The position numbers were made by a program, and so were the translations under genes. From the NCBI GenBank assembly GCA_949357655.1, contig CASHTG010000001.1, positions 4,278,001 through 4,342,000 of the forward strand: DNA of 64,000 nucleotides. Direction: 5' to 3'. How positions within the stretch are numbered: position 1 is the stretch's first letter; every line of letters starts with the position of its first letter. Source of the DNA: Parascedosporium putredinis. Taxonomy: Eukaryota; Ascomycota; Sordariomycetes; Microascales; Microascaceae. This document shows positions 35,372 through 46,661 of the stretch, piece by piece. The notes below the pieces were generated by a model. That model searched no databases. It worked only from the letters and a program-made list of their open reading frames with translations, and was not told the DNA's origin.

Positions 35372-36781
35372 TCTAGCACCTGGTCCTCCCGTTCAAGCAT
35401 CCTGCGTGCACCTTTCTCTCAGGCACGAGTCTCTGGGTGGGGAACTAGGGATGCACATTCAATTCTCGTGCGAAGTAGATATACATACCTACGATCCCTC
35501 CTGTCGAGGAATCGCTGTTTTGTCACCTGTTTCCCAAGTTTATTCTATGGGGTAATCGATTCATATTAGATCCGATCCCCGAGAGAGACCGTTGTGGCCC
35601 CTCCAGAACCCCGGCCGAGCTTCAACCTCGGCTTGACGGCGACGTCACAGGGAGAAAAAAAAACCAAAAAAGTAGTCCTAGTCAAGCCACCGACCAACCA
35701 CAACGCGGTTTTTAGAGACTGAAGCGGGAAAAAAAAAGAAAAAGGAAAAAGAAAGAAAAAAAGAAAATTAAACTGGAAATTATCGCTAAGAAAAACAAAG
35801 GAACAATATGTATTACAAGTCTAATAATGGATTGGCAGGAAAGCGCGCTGCCCCAAGCTTACCCCAGAATGCCGTGAAAGGCTAGAACTATCATCTAGCA
35901 CAGGGCCCTGAAAGCTCGTACATATCGGCTGAGCCGGTATTTTCCGGCTTGAGCGTTGGCTTCCCTACGATGGCGTCATAAGCCTAGGCACAATGTGTCT
36001 ACGAGACGTGCACCGAGGCTCATCATCCAAGCAGGAGACCGACCCGCGAACATCATGATGTGACTCTCATTCTTCAAATTGCACTGGGAACACCTCTCCT
36101 CTCGGCCGATATGCACTTCACTTGGACAGGGCTAACGAAGGACACAAAACAAGACACGCAAACCAGTTCATAAACAGTCAACAAAAGCCCTACCTGTAGG
36201 AGCTGAATCAGGCTTCACCTTGCTGGGTGTGATCTAGAAACCCCATTTTTATCCGTCTTTTCTCTCTTCCATTGTCTTTTGACATTGAGCTACAACTTGT
36301 GTCGACTGTGACATGTGCACTAATACGCTCCCACCTGTCGTTGGGAAACAGCACTTCCTTTCCCCCTTGGAGAACAAGACAGCAATCAAAGGTCTAGCCT
36401 ACGCCTACAATCTCACTCCAACTAAAGACGTCGTTTCAAAAATATCATACATTGGTTTGGGTTGGCGGTTCCCTGCCTCATTACTTAGTCCCTTTGTATT
36501 ATTGCTAGAAATCGAAGGGTAACTGGTTCGTAGTAATTCCATACCTCGCGTTTCACACCTCCGGCGCCTGCCAGGTATCTCGGCTCATTTTACCGAGGCT
36601 TAGCAGGCCTCCATGGTACACATTCATCCTGAGGTACCTCACCGTCATCTTTGGCTGTAGCATCACAGCTTTAGTCCAGTGACAAACCCCTTTACCATCA
36701 CGTATTATTTTCAAACCCCAAGGCTCAATCAGGAGTTGAGCGTTTTAATCATCCGCTTCGCCGTTCGTTTGTCGGTCAGAA
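35372..36781. other. Stretch between orphan frame and kinase 3' end
   Basis: No supportable gene. An A-rich tract lies at 35725-35800. A palindromic GAGGTACCTC is at 36631-36640. The right end is the 3' flank of the minus-strand kinase. Confidence 0.5.
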
Positions 36782-39700
36782 TTAATTTTCGGTCCGCAAA
36801 AACGCCGTGAATTGTTCGAACAACTTCTCGCAGGCTGCTTGCGGCCCCCGCTCTTGCGTGAATCGTACAATGCACAAGGGAGTGGGATTTCCATGTTCCC
36901 ATGCCTTGATAAACTCAATCGCAAACGAAACTTCCTTCAGCCGGAGATCTTATCGGCCGCCTTCGTGTCAGCAACTTGGATAACTATAGTTATCATGGGG
37001 CCCGCTGGGATGGTGGCCCGGGTCCTGACTTACAATTTTGGCGGCCAACACGGGCAAACATCATGTGTCGCTCCGCGTCAACTTTTAGATCCTCAATGCC
37101 ATACTTCTGCCATTCCTGGAAAATGGTCATCGTCTCCTTTCGTGCCTTTTTGTGCGACATAGTTAGGCAGATGTGGTCCACTACCGGCTTGACCCGGAAG
37201 AGGCGGGCGAGCCATTTGCTTTGCGGCTCAGCATGCCGCCGCCCTGCGAGCTCGCTCTCCCGTGGGCGTTTTTCCACCAGCTCGTAATGGCCATACTCGG
37301 CAGCCTCTCCCTTCGCCTTGACAAGCGGCTCTAAGTCATCGTAGTCGGACCCTAAAAACCCCGCATGCTTCGTTAGTCACTGTGCTATGAAGCCAAGCAG
37401 CTCCTGGCATCGCGTTTTTTTATTGTTGGCAACATTACCTCCTACAGTCACCTTTGGTTCATTCTTGGGCTTGAACTGTTTCCAGAATCTCAAGTCAAAT
37501 CTCTTCTTCTTCATTCCCCGGCTTGCCAGAGGCTGAAAATCTTCAGAGCTGACATCGCGCCGTGGAGATTTGCCTCTCAGGGCCCCGGCCCCCCTCGAGT
37601 ATCATATGTAACGGATTCTGATCGCCTAGCCGAGGAGGAGTTGCGGTAGTATGGGTGGTTTTTATGAAAGTTCTCTAGCCATCCATCCAGCTCAGAGTCC
37701 CCGAAGAGCTCTTTGCTAAAGTGAGCTGAGTAGGAGCTCTTTGATAGGCCTCCGGCGGTCCAATTGTGTGAATCGTGGGAATATAAATCCGGGCTCGTTA
37801 GGCTTGCAGGTGTGTTCAGTCTACGGCCCACTGAGCGGTCCATCTGAAGTCCGCTGCTATGCTTGGAGTCTCTTCGGAAAGGATTGGTCTTGGGCGTGGG
37901 TATGACGACCCGAATAGTCCTTTCGACGCGTGAGAGGTAATCGAGACCCTTTCCCTCGGACGTGTCGCGGGGTGTTACCCCGGCTCTGCAACGTCGTCCG
38001 CGTAATGTGTTAACTGTATCGCGCTGCTATAGCGCTTCTCATTTGCACTCTGCAATCTTGAGCGACGCACCTGCGGGTCGGAACTGATGCGTCGGTTTCT
38101 AGGGTCGCTAAGGGTAGGCATAGATCGTCGGGTTCTTGGTATCACGGTCCTCGCCTGCCCGCCAAATTCCTCCGCCCTTCCAGGAACTGCGTTTGACTTG
38201 CCCCTGGTACTTTGCGAGTTAGGGAAGCGATGGGCGACTCTTCAAACACAGATGGTAGGTCTGGGAGCGGGCGGTAGCTCCACTGAGGCTCGTCCGTGCC
38301 CGATGAGTCTGTGTCTACAGGAAAACTTGCGCTTTCCGGGGTCCTCAGAACCGGGGCTGACGCATCACAATCTTTACCGTCGCCGCCATCATGAGGTGTC
38401 TCAAGGACCAAAGAGCTTCCAAATGCTTCATCACAATCCTGGGCAAGACCAAGACTGACCTTCCGGACCTCTTCGTCGGTGATCGCTTCTCGTGCAGCCG
38501 CGACTCCTGCGGATCGCCTTTTGGCAACTCGCAGGGTAGGACCGTCGCCTGCAGGCAGGACGTCAGAATCAGGACGCGGAGTCCCAGGGTTATCAGTGTA
38601 CAGGGATCTTCGTCTCGAAGATTGACTGTCAGAGTCTCTTTTCTTCTGGGAATGCCGAGCTCGGAGCTGAGAGAAGTCTACCCCCGCTTACGCCGAATTC
38701 CAACCTTGCGCATGTACGGTGATTTCTGGGGGCTGCTTGATGTCGCAAAGCTATCATTGACGTCGTCGAAGATTGGAAGGTTCCCAAGCAGAGACTCTTG
38801 AAAAGAGTCTGGAGAGCTGGATCGTGTTGAAGGGCAGCGAGGGCTTGAGATAAAGGACAAATAGCGATTATCCTTCTCCTTTGGTGTGCTAGTTTGGGAG
38901 CGATGAACTGTGACCCGAGCACGGCTGATTTGTGAAACCCGCCTCTCGATGGGGGTATGCTGAGCATTGAAGGGATCATACGTATCGATGGAGTCCTCAT
39001 CTATGTCAGCAACACTGGACACGATGGTAATCCTAGAAACGCTTTTGTTGATACCATCCCCGTCGTCGTTGGTGAACTCGCGGGTGACCTTCTTCTTTCT
39101 CCATGTTGAGGGTTTTAAGTGATGGTAGTCACTCTGAGCATGGGCGATATCCGGATCAAAATCTTCTAGCTGGCGCTCTCGATACTTTTGAAGCAGGTGG
39201 TAAAAGACCTTTTGATCGTTTGCCCTAGCCTTCTTGTTAGCTTTGATAAACACATCTAGGTGAGCCCGCAAGCTTGCGCGCGAAACAAACGACATGGGGG
39301 AAACTTACTCGTCACTTGCCAAAGAGACCTTCAGCTCCTCCTCGGTGAAGGTGTGCCAGAGAGCGCGCAGCTGGCGAACGAGCTCAAGATCAATCTCACT
39401 TGGTCTGACGGCCTTGGATTCAAGTATTTTCCGAGTATCAGAGAGCTGACCGTACTCCTCACTTAGATCACCTTTTAACGCGTGCTTTGTAATAAAGGGT
39501 TGTCTCCACATTGATTGCATCGTGATACGCTTGCCCGGATTGTTTTGCAGAATTCGGCAAATCAAGTCTGCTGCATCAGGACTCAGTGAACTCGGAAGAA
39601 AATAGGATCCGATCCTGACTTTTCAATGACGACAGCCGTATCTTCGTCTGAAAAAGGCAACTGCCCAGTTAGCACGGCATACAGGATGACACCCATGCTC

Positions 39701-40758
39701 CAAATGTCGGATTGATATCCGCTATACGGCTTCCTGAGAGCACCTCGGGAGCAATATAGTGAGGGCTCCCGCAACACGTGGAAAGTCGGTGGCTCGTGGT
39801 CTGGTGCAGCGCCGCCATCCTAAAGTCGGCAATCTTGATCTGACCCTCGGAGCTCACGAGAATGTTTTCCGGCTTGAGGTCCCGGTGACAAATCTTTAGG
39901 GCATGGCAATACGAGACTGCGCTCATAAGCTGACGGAAGAGGCGCGCGGCATTAACTTCGGAAAGGGGCCCATTTGTCGTGATGTATTGATACAAATCGC
40001 CGTAATCAACATACTCTAAGACAATATAACTATACGATTAAACTTGTTAATGTCCGTGGCGCGTTTCTAAATATGGACGAAGAGGAGCTTACATTTGACG
40101 TCGATTCTCCCAGATATCGTAGAGTCGCGTGATGTTAGGATGCTGTATAAGCTTCAGGATGGCGACTTCCCGCTCAATGGAGACGGGAATACGTCTTTCC
40201 TTGCTAATATCTTCGGGCAAATATTTATCTTGGTTGTCAATGTTGGTGATGCTAGCGGCTTGCACGAGCTTGGCAGAGTCTTTGCAAAGTATCTTCACAG
40301 CTGCGATTTGTCGAGTGACGCGGTGACGGCAAAGCCGAACAGACCCGGTCGCACCCTCCCTAGCTCGTCACCAAGGACCCAAGGGCCAACGCGTGTCTTT
40401 GTTTCCTCGACACTATCAACTGGCAAGGTCTCTCTTCGCTCTAGGAGGCTGGCGGGGCGGAGGCGTTGTTTTGCGTGGTGAAAGATTCTACCTCGCCTGC
40501 CAGACTTGGGAGGAGAACAATCAGGCACGCCGTCCTCAACATGGCGACCCGTTTCGGTCTCTTGAGCCGAGTCCTGGGTGCAATTCTCAAGCTGGTGTTC
40601 GTCGATAGTTTCAAGACGCTCGGAAACCCTCCTCCCTCCACGGGCACTTTGGTCCTTACGAAGGTGCCGGGTAGGGGCCGGCTAAGTCGCTGACTCCCAT
40701 CGGGAAGAGTTTGGCGGGCCAATAAATCCTCCCAATCAAGGTACTGATCGGTTGCCAT
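36782..40758 (-). CDS. Nim1/Gin4/Hsl1-family serine/threonine protein kinase (multiple frameshifts)
   Basis: These kinases link septin ring assembly and cell size to mitotic entry by restraining Wee1-type kinases at the division site. From the N-terminus: VGPWVLGDELGRGATGSVRL (glycine loop, after one restored G), AAVKILCK (ATP lysine), REVAILKLIQHPNITRLYD, YIVLEYVDYGDLYQYI, the catalytic loop CHRDLKPENIL, CGSPHYIAPEV, SGYQSDIWSMGVILYAVLTG and FITKHAL. A long Ser/Arg-rich tail includes KRGVDFSQLRARH, and a KA1-like C-terminus reads WLARLFRVKP, EWQKYGIEDLKVD, LKEVSFAIEF and CIVRFTQERG, ending TAA at 36782. Introns seen: 40092-40030, about 39308-39256, 38070-37986 and 37438-37352. The product is roughly 1200 residues. 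One-base losses occur at 40354-40356, near 39740, at 39620-39623 and at 38681-38685; more are likely in the N-terminal 100 residues. The magnesium-binding DFG reads DFR (codon 39821-39819). Start 40758 (MATDQYLDW) is the first ATG in frame. Confidence 0.88.
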
Positions 40759-41049
40759 GAGTAGGTGCAAGTGGTCGTAGCAGTCATGAAGATTAGAGCC
40801 CCAACAGACCTCAGGAGATAGGTGATAGGAGGCAGAAGAATACGGACGAAAAAGGTACGCCTCGAGAGATTGCCGAGCGCACTTTAGTCAAGTTTGGCGT
40901 TTGGCTAGCTGGAAATTCTGGTCCCGTATCCTAAAAGATACTAATGGATATCTCGAGCTTGCCGGCGGGATAAGACTTGGTTGATCTCAGTGTGTGTGAG
41001 GGTAAAAAGATCGGCGTGTGGGTAGAAGAGAGAATTGAAAAAGCGTAGA

Positions 41050-41085
41050 AAAATGCGTCGAAATGCGTCGAAAGGCGGCGAAAGA
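41050..41085 (-). repeat. Short tandem repeat AAATGCGTCG in kinase leader
   Basis: Two exact and two degenerate copies of a ten-base unit (AAATGCGTCG, AAATGCGTCG, AAAGGCGGCG, AAAGACGG). It lies in the probable 5' UTR of the kinase, just downstream on the coding strand of the next repeat. Confidence 0.8.
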
Positions 41086-41104
41086 CGGTTTTAGAAGGGT
41101 CGGA

Positions 41105-41138
41105 GAGGGACAGAGAGGGACAGAGGGGGACAGAGAGC
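41105..41138 (-). repeat. Short tandem repeat GAGGGACAGA in kinase leader
   Basis: About three and a half copies of a ten- to eleven-base unit, read as TCTGTCCCTC on the kinase coding strand. It belongs to the pyrimidine-rich leader. Confidence 0.8.
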
Positions 41139-42472
41139 ATGTGGATGTGTGAGAAAGAGAAAAGGAGGAAGGGAGAGAGGGGTGGGGGACGTGTTCGAGG
41201 TAAAGAGTCAAAGCTGTGTGTAAGGCGGGTGAGAACAAATAGTGAGGCGCAGAAGAGGCTGAAGAGCTCTTTCCCTCACATATTTCCGTGTAGATGCAGA
41301 TCTAGAGACCGCGCTTTCTCAACTTGGCCTCGAAGAAGGTGGCGCGCAGGGGCAAGGTACTTTCTGCTCCGAAGCCGATCGCTTGGGGAAATGCATTGCG
41401 TAGAAGCCACTATCATTTTCTTGGCCTAGAGATATATTGGCCTAAGCAGAAATGTCCTCCATATATCGTAATCAAAATGACTTTGAGTAGTGCTAGTTTC
41501 TTCTCAGGGCCACTCTTCGATGCTCCTCCATGCTGAGCAAGGTTAGATGGTCTCGCTGACAGAAGGGGTAGACAAGACATCGATCAGAGACGGCCGTTAT
41601 CCAACGAATTTTCCGAAGCTAGGCCGCTACGATCATCCCCCTTTCTAGCTTAGATATGCGGTGAGTGGCTGAGGCCCCAAGAAACCAACACATTGTCTAG
41701 CACTATGGTAAGACTTGGTTAAGAGGGCCGTCCACAGGAGGAGCTCTCACCTTGAGGCCTCAACCAGACCCCAATAAAATAAGGCAAAGAGTAATTGCAT
41801 TCCCCAATACAGTACGCTGGAGTTTCAATTTGAATATATGTTGCACTGGATGTGGGCGCTGAGTCTATGAAGTAGGATGTTTCGCGAGGAGAGGCACACC
41901 AGCGAGAGTACTGATGTGATGAAGGTCAGGACCCCACACACGATATTCGCGCTCTAAGAAAGTACGAGTAGAAAATTGATGAGGACCATCAAGCCACTGA
42001 TTTGCCCGCGGGGCTAGAATTTTTATTTCCCAGCCTCTTGAAGCTGCGTCGCTGTCTTAAAGGCGACGATGCATACCTGAGTCGAGTTTGCGTGTCTCAT
42101 TGCTGGACAAGGGGTGAGGTTGGGGCGCGTCGTTGCAGATGACTAATCGACATGACCGTTCAATAACGCTACCTCGAGTGGCACAGTGGGGCTAAATGAC
42201 TGTGGCAGCCAGCGCTAGGCAGGCAGGAAGGAGAGAACAGCCTCGACCCCACCACAAATTCCGGAATTGGATTCAGGCCCTAGTGGGCTTGTCGCGTCAC
42301 AGAAACGGTGGAAAACGCCAGGACCGCGTCCACCCTCCTCCAGCTTGTTCGATTCTAGATTGCCCTCTACGAAGTGCCCGCGCAACAGCGCTTGCTCAGC
42401 ATAGATACGAATCTCCTAGAACCCACTTCTGGTATCTATTGTGAACGCGCCCTCTGATCCGAACCGCCCCGA

Positions 42473-45400
42473 ATGTCTCGCGTTTCTCGGGGCAAGCGTC
42501 CTGCCGCTCCCTCCGCCCCCTCGGAAGAGGATGAGACGGAGACAGGTTCCCCGCCTACGGCCAGCGACTACGACACCGAATCCTCGATCCGAGCGCGGCC
42601 TCGTCCGCGAACGAGTTTACATAGCAACGGAGTCAAGACGGAACCCGCCGCCCTTCCTAACCCGAGTTCGACGGTCGCGAACGGCACGTCGGGGGCCGGA
42701 CATGATGACAAGTTTAAGCCTGGGTCTGTTGTGCGAGTCTTGGTGAATGACTTTTGTGCATATACAAAGGCAGAGTTTTTCCCTGGACCATATCTTAATA
42801 TGGTGATCGGCCTAACGGCACCGGCAAGAGTACTCTCGTCAATGCAATATGCCTCGGTCTTGGATACTCTCCAAAGCTCCTCAACCGGGCCGATGTGGTC
42901 AGCGAATTTGTCAAGCACGGGAAATCCACGGCCTACGTCGAGATAGAATTGAAAAACTTCCGCGCGACAAGAAAAACTACGTGATCCGACTACGGATTCG
43001 GCGCGAGAACAATGCCCAAAAATTTTGGCTAGACGGGAGGGAGGTCCCGCAAAAGAAGATCCAAACCCTTGTGCGGAACCTCAATATCCAAGTTGACAAC
43101 CTTTGCCAGTTTCTTCCACAGGACCGGGTAGCGGCCTTTGCTGGTCTCGGAGAAGTGCAGCTGCTGGACGAAATGCTACGAGCGGCCGCCCCTCCCAAGG
43201 TTATACAATGGCACCAGCGTCTCAAAGAACTCTACAAGGACCAAGCTGAAGTCCAGAAGCAAGTTAGGGCGGACAGTGAAAGGCTGGACGGCCTACACAA
43301 CTCCCAGCGCAACATGCAGGCCGACGTGGACAGGGTCAAGGATCGCGAGGCTGCCCAGCAAAGGCTACAGCTCCTTCAAGCAGCTCTCACCGCCGCTCAA
43401 TATACAGAGGCCGCCCAGAAGTTCCGTCAAGCGAAAGAGGACAAGCAACGATCGGCGGCTAGGGTAAAGGAGCTCGAAGAAGAAAACGAACCATCGCTCA
43501 AAGCCGTAACCGACCGCCAAAGGTACCAAAACAATGTTGCCGCCGCCGTTGAATCGCGGAAAACCGCCCTTCACCGAGCCGAACGGACAGCCGATGAGCT
43601 TTTAGTTGACGTGCGCCAGGCTGAGGAAGAGGTCACAAGGCACGAGGCCGCCATCACCGCACAAGTTGAAACTCACAAAAAAGAAGGCTGTCGTTGGCGA
43701 GATCCGTCGCAAAATCAACCAGCTTGAGGCCCAAATGAAGAACGAGCCGCCCAAGTTTGATTCTTCGGAATGGAACCTGAAAATTGTAAGTATAGCCCTC
43801 CCCTACCCGGCTTTCCCTTCTTTCTCTCTTTCCTCTTTCCTCTTTCCTTTTTCCTTTTTCTTGTCCCCTCTTCCCAGTGCGCCTTAATTAGGCTTACTTA
43901 CTCATTTCTCATATAGCGAGAGCAAGAACACATCGCAAGAGATATGCAAGTGCAAATGAATGACTTTAACGTTAAGCTTGACAACATTAAAAGGGAGATG
44001 GGTGAGAAGAAAGTCCAGAATGAGAGGTTGAAGCAGCAAATTGAAGCTCTCGGCACCCGGCAAGGAAAGCAACTCTCCGCGCTGAGAAGTCTGGACGCGG
44101 ATGCGGCCAAAGCATACGAGTGGCTACAGCAGAATAAGGACAAGTTTGAGAAGGAGGTGTTTGGCCCCCGATCCTAACGTGTTCGGTCAAGGATGACAAG
44201 TACTCCGACCAGATTCAAAGCCTCCTTCAGAAACGAGATCTTGTATGCTTCACCGCACAGACAAAGTCGGACCAGGCCAAGCTCAGCCACCACTTCATCA
44301 AAGAGATGGGCCTCTCAGTTTCCCTCCGCTTGTTCCGGGGATCCATGGATGAGTTTCGGCCGTCGGTGAAAGCCAGCGATCTGGGTTTCGACGGGTTCGC
44401 CGTTGATTATCTCGAAGGGCCCTCACTTCTACTCGCTCAGTTTTGCTCAACGAGCCAGCTACACAGAGCAGGCATCTCTTTAAAGGAGCTCAGTGATGAG
44501 CAATACCAGCGACTTGATGCACAGGATTACGTTAATTCATGGACAGCGGGGAGACTTCATTACAAACGGACGCACCGAAAGGAATACGGAGACGCAGGGA
44601 AGTCAACAGTGACCAAAGACATCAGGCCCGCGGCATTCTGGAAAGACCAGCCCGTAGACTCTGGTGAAACAGAAGAGCTTCGGCTTCGGCAGAGCGAGCT
44701 TCGACAACAATTTTCCGAACTAACCGACCAGAGGGAGCAATTGAAGGAAAAGATTGACGGCATTTTCCAAGAACTTGAGGGAGCCCGGACAAAACTGGTA
44801 AGAAGCAGCTCCCTCCCGCTACGCCTGGGCGGCCTTGCACGCTATTTGGATATAGCTAACTTGTCCTTCCCAGGAACAACTGAAAGAGGAGAAGGGCGGA
44901 CTTCAAGCGCAGTACACCAGGTGGAAGGGCATACCGCTCAAGATTGGTGAGAAGGATAACCTCCTCTTCCTGTGACCTAGTTGAGGTGCAAAAGGCGCGA
45001 AGCTAACACCATCTTTCTCCCTAGAAACGGAACAAAAGAACCTTGAGCGTAGTTTGGCGGAGATGCGCGAGTCAAAAGCAGAGGCCAATCGCTTGATAGA
45101 AGCTCGCATTGATGCAGCGGCCGCGTTTCTCAAGCCGCGCTCAAGCACAGTAGGGGCATCGGAGCGGTTCGAGCAGCCCACAAGGACTGGGTCGACGCTT
45201 CAGTGTGCCTGATCGAGGCCAGGTCAGACGTTGCAGGCCTTCAAGAGAGGTCCCGAGCCATCATTGAACAGTGTGAGGCCGAGCGACAGAAGCTGGAAGC
45301 CGCGCAGGCAGTCGAGAGGGAGAGCAAGGCTGAGGCAAGGCGGCTCAAGGACGTCATTCTTCAGTTGCAGCAGCAATTCGGCGAAGAGTTCACACAGCTG

Positions 45401-46311
45401 ACTGTAGGAAAGACGTCGAGCGATATCGAGGATGAAATCGCTGCGGAAGAAGAGAGGCTCGGCATGATCTCTGACGTGCCTCAGAACACGCTTCAAAAAT
45501 ACGATCAAATCGTAGCAGCTCTTGCCAACGTTGAAAAGCAACTAGAGGCCGGGCGCAGGAAGATTGACGTACTGGGCTCGGAGATTGGCGATTTACGGCA
45601 CAGGTGGGAGCCTCATGTGGATGAGCTCGTGGACAAGGTCACGGAAGCTTTTGGATACAATTTCCAGCAGATAGGGTGTGCTGGGGAGGTTCGCCTTCAC
45701 AAGGATGAAGACTTTGAGAAGTGGGCTCTGCACGTCATGGTCAGCTATAGGCACGTACTTGTCCCCCTGGACGATGTCCTCTCCGTCGTTTTCGTCTACC
45801 TCTTTCTTCTACAAAGTTTCTTGCCTTTACCCCTTGCCTTTCCTTTGCTATCTACCCCTGTCGATCCTTTCCGATAACTAGTCCTAACCGTTGAACGGGC
45901 GCATCCGCTAACACATTGGCGCAAAACCATAACTAGACCGCAAGAAGGACTCATCCGACTGACAGCCACACGACAATCTGGCGGCGAGCGCACCGTGGCC
46001 ACGGCCTTCTTTCTGCTAGCGCTCCAGGGCAGCGCGCAGGCGCCGTTCCGGGTGGTGGACGAGATCAACCAGGGCATGGATCCGCGCAACGAGCGCATGG
46101 TGCACAACCGCATGGTGGAGATTGCGTGCCGAGAGCACAATAGCCAGTACTTTTAGTGACACCCAAGCTCTTGACGGGCCTCCGATACGACGAGGGCATG
46201 ACGGTGCTGTGCGTTGCCAGTGGAACGCACATGCCGGAGGAGACGGAGAAGCTGCACCTCGCAGAGTGTCTCAAGCTCCAGAAGCAGATCCTAGCAACAG
46301 CTGCTGCGTAG
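42473..46311 (+). CDS. smc5: SMC5, structural maintenance of chromosomes protein 5 (multiple frameshifts)
   Basis: Core ATPase of the SMC5/6 complex, which acts in the nucleus in recombination repair and replication-fork stability. The N-terminus is a charged Ser/Pro region, then FKPGSVVRVLVNDFCAYTKA, Walker A GPNGTGKST (after one restored C), the SMC5-type LVRNLNIQVDNLCQFLPQDRV, long coiled coils with a hinge (FTAQTKSDQAKLSHHFIKEM to DGFAVDYLEGP), the ABC signature RQSGGERTVAT and Walker B FRVVDEINQGMDPRNERM, ending TAG at 46309-46311. Exons: 42473-43785, 43917-44797, 44874-44946, 45025-45750, 45937-46311. Introns 1-3 are GT-AG; intron 4 is best read as GC-AG. With frame repairs the exon lengths fit exactly and give about 1123 residues, normal for the family. 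Indels: a missing C at 42811-42812, A at 42972-42976, a one-base gain (or two-base loss) in the A run 43677-43682, and missing C at 44166-44170, T at 45126-45128 and T at 46151-46154. Confidence 0.95.
45751..45936 (+). other. Probable GC-AG intron in SMC5
   Basis: The exon ends VMVSYR with donor AG|GCACGT and the next exon starts after AACTAG with the rest of an Arg codon, then PQEGLIRLTATRQSGGER. The intron is 186 bp, is CT-rich in its 5' half and has a GCTAAC branch-like site at about 45907-45912. The phase fits only if the donor is GC; the nearby GT donor at 45755 leaves the downstream ATPase signature out of frame. Confidence 0.6.
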
Positions 46312-46640
46312 TAGGCCGCAAGAGAATAGAAGCCGTCGACCTTTCCCCACTCCCCCCCCGGGAAACAAAGACCAAGAAGTTCAACAAGGTCAAGTGGGCG
46401 GATAAGGGGAGAACAACCTTATACTGTTAGAGGGGGTGCGTGCATACGCCAGCGGTGCATATGTGGAGAACATGTGTGTGCGCGCGTGCGTGGGTGCGCC
46501 CTGTCTGTCTACGGCCGGGAGATCTCCACTGAAGATGCCTCTGGAGGTTCGAATACTCTGTCCTTGTTGCTTTTTCACCTATCTATTTTTCCTCGCCCCC
46601 ATTCTGATTGACGGCTGGGGATGGGTTATCGACAAACGTT

Positions 46641-46661
46641 AAGAAGAAGAAGAAGAAGAAG
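46641..46661. repeat. (AAG)7 microsatellite
   Basis: Seven AAG units directly after GTT. It lies in the SMC5 3' flank and has no evident role. Confidence 0.9.

Larger units (their letters stand above)
40759..42472. promoter_or_regulatory. Divergent upstream region shared by kinase and SMC5
   Basis: About 1.7 kb separates the two start codons. The left part (40930-41240) is strongly pyrimidine-rich on the minus strand and is the probable kinase leader; it contains two short tandem repeats listed separately. The right part has no comparable CT tract, so the SMC5 leader may be short. No coding sequence is recognised between them. Confidence 0.5.

Noticed and set aside
38087..38801. Plus-strand frames of 123 and 136 codons
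   Set aside because: They lie antisense to the kinase tail, whose minus-strand frame is continuous once one G is restored.
2392..46311. Broken genes as a cluster of true pseudogenes
   Set aside because: All faults but one are run-length changes and conserved residues resume at once on both sides, which fits sequencing error better than decay.
46521..46570. tRNA-like B-box (GGTTCGAATAC) followed by a T run
   Set aside because: No acceptor stem, D-arm or anticodon arm can be drawn upstream, and the T-stem has a mismatch at its closing pair.
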